Assembly: GCA_014873095.1 (NCBI GenBank)
Contig: CP050848.1
Location: 4,337,850 to 4,401,849 of the forward strand
From: Planctomycetales bacterium ZRK34
GTDB lineage: Bacteria > Planctomycetota > Phycisphaerae > Phycisphaerales > Zrk34
DNA: 64,000 bases
Direction of reading: 5' to 3'
Under the pieces are notes generated by a model. It worked only from the letters and a program-made list of their open reading frames with translations, made no database searches and was not told where the DNA came from. Below are positions 60,907 through 64,000 of this stretch, piece by piece (position 1 is the stretch's first letter; every line of letters begins with the position of its first letter). The position numbers and the translations under genes are program-made.

Positions 60907-60987
60907 CAGACTACCCTCTCGCCGTCTCGCACACTTTCTCACCCCCCCGGCGCAGTCTTTGTCATGCCCCAGAATCAAGGCCTCCGT

Positions 60988-61045
60988 GAAAAGATCAAAT
61001 ATATGATATATGTAAGCATAAATATATCATATATTTGATCTTTTC
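60988..61045. repeat. AT-rich inverted repeat, family G (copy 2)
   Basis: Arms 60988-61011 and 61022-61045 are perfect 24-base inverses with the core AAAGATCAAATATATGATAT. The loop is 10 bases (GTAAGCATAA). Compared with copy 1 the outer pairs change from AC/GT to GA/TC but stay complementary, and the loop sequence differs. Confidence 0.95.
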
Positions 61046-61118
61046 GGCGTCGATTCTGAGTCGCGATTCGGATTGGCTGGTGGCGGGTGATTCTGTGGTG
61101 GCGAAGGGATGAGGCGGT

Positions 61119-61166
61119 GGGGCAGCGAGGCAGCGAGGCGGCGAGGCAGCGAGTTAGCGAGGGGGC
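61119..61166. repeat. octamer tandem repeat (GAGGCAGC)
   Basis: Six consecutive 8-base units: GGGGCAGC, GAGGCAGC, GAGGCGGC, GAGGCAGC, GAGTTAGC and GAGGGGGC. G-rich on the plus strand. Confidence 0.85.
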
Positions 61167-61366
61167 CGTGTGGTGCTGCTCGTGGAACAGCACGGTCGCG
61201 TCACGTTGCGGAGTGGAGAACGCGAACACCTGGTTATGGCCGGGCAGGACCGTGGCGTGTTGGGCTTGGCTGACCTGGTGGCGCTGGCGGCTTGGGCGTT
61301 GTGCTTGGCTTTACACTGGCGGGCAAGCCGCCAGTGCACACGTCGGTTGTGCGGGCGGTGTCTTCA

Positions 61367-61391
61367 GCACAGCCGGGGGCGGCTGTGCCAC
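61367..61391. repeat. family B palindrome, right-arm form
   Basis: GCACAGCCGGGGGCGGCTGT followed by GCCAC is the inverse of 60599-60623. A decayed left arm (AAGCCGCCAGTGCACACG, GGTTGTGCGGG) precedes it. Confidence 0.75.
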
Positions 61392-61411
61392 AAGGCTGCT
61401 CAACCGACGTG

Positions 61412-61442
61412 CAAAAAAACACCGGCCCCGGAGGGGCCGGCG
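61412..61442 (-). terminator. rho-independent terminator of the DUF1501 gene
   Basis: CCGGCCCC and GGGGCCGG (61423-61440) form a strong stem. On the minus strand it is followed by a run of seven T (AAAAAAA at 61413-61419 on the plus strand). It lies about 40 bases past the DUF1501 stop. Confidence 0.88.
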
Positions 61443-61478
61443 TGGCTGCGATAGTGCAAGGTTGAACGACTTTGAAAA

Positions 61479-62747
61479 TCAGAAGATGTCGGTGATGGGT
61501 TTGCCCTTGTCGCCGACGGTGAACGGGCGGCCGGACGGGCTCTTGACGACCTGGTCAAGCGGTAGCCCGAGGGCGTAACCGATCGTGGCGTTGAAGTCGG
61601 GGATGCGGACAGCCTTGTCCTCGACGTGGAAGCCCTTGGAGTCGGATGAGCCGTAGACCTGTCCGCCCTGGATGCCGCCGCCGGCGAGCAGGCCGGTGAA
61701 CGCCGCGGGGTGATGGTCGCGGCCCATGTTGCCGTTGATGCGCGGTGTGCGGCCGAACTCCGACGCCAGCACGATCAGCGTCGAATCCAGCAGGCCACGC
61801 GAGCTGAGGTCGCTGATCAACGCCGCCAGCGCCTGGTCCAGCACGGGCACCTTGTTGTCCATGGCGTCGAAGTTGTCCGTGTGCGTGTCCCAACCGCCGT
61901 AGCTGACTTCAACGAAGCGGACGTCCTTCTCAATGAGCCGGCGGGCCAGCAGGCAGCCCTGGCCGAAGTTGTTCATGCCGTAGCTCGAACGCATGGCCTG
62001 CGACTCCTTGCCGAGATCGAAGACCTCGGTTTCTTTGGAGTTCATCAGCTTGATGGCATCGGCGTAGAGGTTGGTGTAGCCCTTGATGTCGCGATGCTCG
62101 TGGGCTCGGCGGAAGGGCTTGTCGTAGGCGTCGGCGAGGCTCAGACGCTCGTAGAACTCCTTCTCGGAGAAGGGGCGATGTCCGTAGGGCAGGCCGCCTT
62201 CGGGGTTGCCGATCGGCAGGGCGCCCAGGGCGCTGGGCAGGAAGCCGGATGAGCCATATCCGCCGCCGATGGTGACGTTGCCGGGCAGGACTTCGTTCTT
62301 CTTGCCCTGGAAGTGCAACAGCCAGGCGCCCATGCCCGGGTGGCGGATGGTGCCGCGCTGGGAATAGGCGGTGTGCATGATGTAGTAGCCGGGCTCATGA
62401 GCGCCGGTGGTGGACTTGATCGAGCGGACCAGTGCGATGTGGTTCATCACCTGGGCGGTTTTCTTGAGGCCGCCGCCGAGCTGAATGCCCGAGACGTTGG
62501 TGCCGATCACGGGCGTGGGGCCCTGAACTTCGGTGCCGGGCTTGGGGTCGAAGGTGTCGATGTGACTCATGCCGCCGGACATGTACAGATAGATGCAGTT
62601 GCGAGCCTTGCCGCCCGTGGCCGCGTTGACCTGGGGCAGCTTGCCGAACATCGGGTACAGCCCGACGCCGAGCAGCGACTTGGCGACGTACTCGGCGAAC
62701 TGTCGGCGGCTGTGTCCATCCATCTTCTTGGCGATGTCTTTTTTCAT
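61479..62747 (-). CDS. DUF1501 family exported protein (sulfatase-like fold)
   Basis: 422 residues from MKKDIAKKMDGHSRRQFAEY, preceded by GAGGTTGAT. The SRRQF motif and following hydrophobic stretch suggest a Tat signal. Family blocks: CIYLYMSGGMSHIDTFDPKP, HIALVRSIKSTTGAHEPGYY, RFVEVSYGGWDTHTDN, VLASEFGRTPRINGNMGRDH and HPAAF. DUF1501 proteins share the alkaline phosphatase/sulfatase-type fold, and in planctomycetes are almost always paired with a DUF1549/DUF1553 protein, as here (87 bases upstream on the same strand). Substrate and partner function are unknown. Confidence 0.93.
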   Translation of the reverse strand: MKKDIAKKMDGHSRRQFAEYVAKSLLGVGLYPMFGKLPQVNAATGGKARNCIYLYMSGGMSHIDTFDPKPGTEVQGPTPVIGTNVSGIQLGGGLKKTAQVMNHIALVRSIKSTTGAHEPGYYIMHTAYSQRGTIRHPGMGAWLLHFQGKKNEVLPGNVTIGGGYGSSGFLPSALGALPIGNPEGGLPYGHRPFSEKEFYERLSLADAYDKPFRRAHEHRDIKGYTNLYADAIKLMNSKETEVFDLGKESQAMRSSYGMNNFGQGCLLARRLIEKDVRFVEVSYGGWDTHTDNFDAMDNKVPVLDQALAALISDLSSRGLLDSTLIVLASEFGRTPRINGNMGRDHHPAAFTGLLAGGGIQGGQVYGSSDSKGFHVEDKAVRIPDFNATIGYALGLPLDQVVKSPSGRPFTVGDKGKPITDIF

Positions 62748-62833
62748 ATCAACCTCATGAGGCGTTGGGCGGGGCGGTCGTGGCTGGGCCCATCCGTCCA
62801 CCGAAGCGGACGGCCGGAGTATTCGGCATCGGT

Positions 62834-64000
62834 TTACTGGACGAAGGAGAATTCGCGGGTATTCAGCAGGGCCCAGACGACTTTGTCCCAGTCCTGGCTG
62901 TTGCCGAGAATCTGCCCGGTGACCTGTCGATCGTACGGCGTGGGCGCCCGGCCCAGCAGACTCACGAAGATCACGTTCAGCTTCTGGGCCGCTGAATCCG
63001 TCGATTCGAGGTTGTGCTTGAGCACGCTGTTTTTCGCCAGCAGCTTCTGGTCCATCTTGCCGTTGAACATCGCCAGCACCTGGATGATGTTCGAGTCGGT
63101 GCTGGCGTCACCGGCGATGTCGCGGCTGGACTGGCCGAAAAATCGCAGGAACCCGCCACCCGGGCTCTTGAGTTCCGAGGCGCGGACGTAGTCACGGGGA
63201 TAACCTTTCCACCGCGCCGGATCGACCTTCGGCCCGCTGGACTTCGACGACATGCCCATCATCTCGCTGTCGGGCATGCCCTTGCCGGCGTCGTCGGAGG
63301 GCATCTTGTTCATGCTCAGGCCGGTCATGTCCATCCCGCTGGAGGCCATCATCTCGCTGGGCAGCGACGGGGGCTTGAGCTGGCCGCGCTGCTTGCGGAG
63401 CGTGTTGGCCAGGGCCTTGTTGCCGGCCTTTTCCGCATCGCGAATCTTGTCGCCGAGTTCGTTGCGCTTGGCTTCGTAGTCGGCCCGCTGTTCGGCGATG
63501 GCCACGAGCTGTTCGGCCGACAGGTACGCCAGCTTCTGCCCGTAGCTGTAGCGACCGTGGCGGCCGCCGGGGCGATGGTCGATGTCCGGCACAGCCAGCG
63601 TCATGATCGAGTCCCAGAGCTGCTCGGCCGACATGCGGTGCATCATCGGGCCGGTGAAGCGGTAGGTTTCATCCGGCAGCAGTTCGTGGTCGGTCGACAT
63701 CCGCTGATACGTGCGGGTGTTGTACAGCATGCGCAGGTAGCGGCGCATGTCGTAGTTGTAATCCTTCATCTTGTAAGTCAGGTACTCCATCAGCGGGGCG
63801 TGGGTCGCCTTGGAGTCGTCGGTCATGGCGTCGACCGGCTCGATCAGCGCCACGCCGAACACCTTCTTCCACAGTCGATTGGCGATCACCTGCGTGAAGC
63901 GGGGATTCTCATGCGAGGTCATCCACTTCGCATAGGCCGTGCGGGGATCCTTGCCGATGTCTTCGGGCACCTTGCCGAAGATCGTGAACGGATCGATCTT
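62834..64000 (-). CDS. DUF1553/DUF1549 family protein, C-terminal part (cut by window edge)
   Basis: The frame is open through the right window edge (KIDPFTIFGKVPEDIGKDPR), so the start is missing. About 388 residues are visible. RTAYAKWMTSHENPRFTQVI, ANRLWKKVFGVALIEPVDAM, MEYLTYKMKDYNYDMRRYLR and TRTYQRMST are the DUF1553 hallmarks. The rest has a Met/Gly/Ser-rich insert (about DNA 63250-63370), then FLRFFGQSSRDIAGDASTDS and NIIQVLAMFNGKMDQKL, ending KVVWALLNTREFSFVQ. It is upstream of and probably co-transcribed with the DUF1501 gene. In planctomycetes such proteins often carry N-terminal cytochrome c-like and DUF1549 domains, which would be outside the window. Confidence 0.92.
   Translation of the reverse strand, partial: KIDPFTIFGKVPEDIGKDPRTAYAKWMTSHENPRFTQVIANRLWKKVFGVALIEPVDAMTDDSKATHAPLMEYLTYKMKDYNYDMRRYLRMLYNTRTYQRMSTDHELLPDETYRFTGPMMHRMSAEQLWDSIMTLAVPDIDHRPGGRHGRYSYGQKLAYLSAEQLVAIAEQRADYEAKRNELGDKIRDAEKAGNKALANTLRKQRGQLKPPSLPSEMMASSGMDMTGLSMNKMPSDDAGKGMPDSEMMGMSSKSSGPKVDPARWKGYPRDYVRASELKSPGGGFLRFFGQSSRDIAGDASTDSNIIQVLAMFNGKMDQKLLAKNSVLKHNLESTDSAAQKLNVIFVSLLGRAPTPYDRQVTGQILGNSQDWDKVVWALLNTREFSFVQ

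Larger units (their letters stand above)
60484..61478. other. 1-kb gene-free region, second skew-switch locus
   Basis: No credible gene. The first part holds a family B arm (60599-60623), C-rich DNA with three GCAACAGCCCGTA-type repeats (60777-60906) and the AT-rich inverted repeat (60988-61045). The plus strand then turns G-rich, with octamer repeats at 61119-61166 and a family B arm at 61367-61391. By hand count 60901-60960 has 28 C and 9 G; 61081-61140 has 33 G and 9 C. A terminator closes the region. Confidence 0.7.

Noticed and set aside
60597..61578. Open frames in the second gene-free region
   Set aside because: Encoded by direct repeats and octamers; Arg/Pro- or Gly/Arg-rich translations with no start signals, and overlap the DUF1501 terminator.

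Overview
The window is chromosomal DNA of a planctomycete (Planctomycetota), possibly of class Phycisphaerae; the class is a guess. Evidence: adjacent DUF1501 and DUF1553-type genes at the right edge, several PEP-CTERM exported proteins, the small basic PVC-type protein at 46025-46237, a type IV pilus-like PilM/PilO/secretin set, and a GC-rich genome. No rRNA, tRNA or CRISPR array was recognised.

Layout. 1-9.8 kb: gyrB, a glycosyltransferase, panC, rex, a secreted helical-repeat protein, and a peptide-type ABC binding protein with one permease. 10-27 kb: a coiled-coil protein, LamG and other PEP-CTERM proteins, tilS-thiS-thiG, a membrane coiled-coil protein, a lipoprotein-M48 protease-dapF operon, a lone nuoC, an intradiol dioxygenase, eda, a histidine-phosphatase-like gene that has lost its catalytic residues and overlaps accD, and a HEAT-repeat protein. 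27-40 kb: a type IV pilus-like operon (PilM-PilN fusion, PilO-like, large periplasmic protein), argS, a STAS/anti-sigma kinase/STAS partner-switching set and a large secretin. 40-49 kb: carA, a retron-type reverse transcriptase with an N-terminal membrane helix, mgtE, an aminotransferase, the PVC small basic protein, acpS, a REP-associated tyrosine transposase (RAYT) and polX. 50-64 kb: exported proteins, recG, alkaline phosphatase, dus, a YihY-type membrane protein, and the DUF1501/DUF1553 pair (the latter cut by the window end).

Two things stand out. First, the reverse transcriptase (41734-42729) has the retron hallmarks NAxxH (NALPH) and VTG plus an intact YADD, yet carries its own transmembrane helix. 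The 170 bases before it contain three to four consecutive hairpins enclosed by an imperfect inverted repeat, a candidate msr-msd RNA. Second, the intergenic DNA is crowded with small palindromic repeats of at least seven families. One family brackets the RAYT gene. Another is an AT-rich 24-bp inverted repeat with a 10-base loop, present twice (53170-53227 and 60988-61045). Its outer base pairs differ between copies but stay complementary, and each copy sits where strand composition flips from C-rich to G-rich.

Most housekeeping genes look ordinary. Strand changes are frequent and operons short. Palindromic repeats often lie at 3' ends or between convergent genes and sometimes supply the stop codon, so they probably also act as terminators or insulators.
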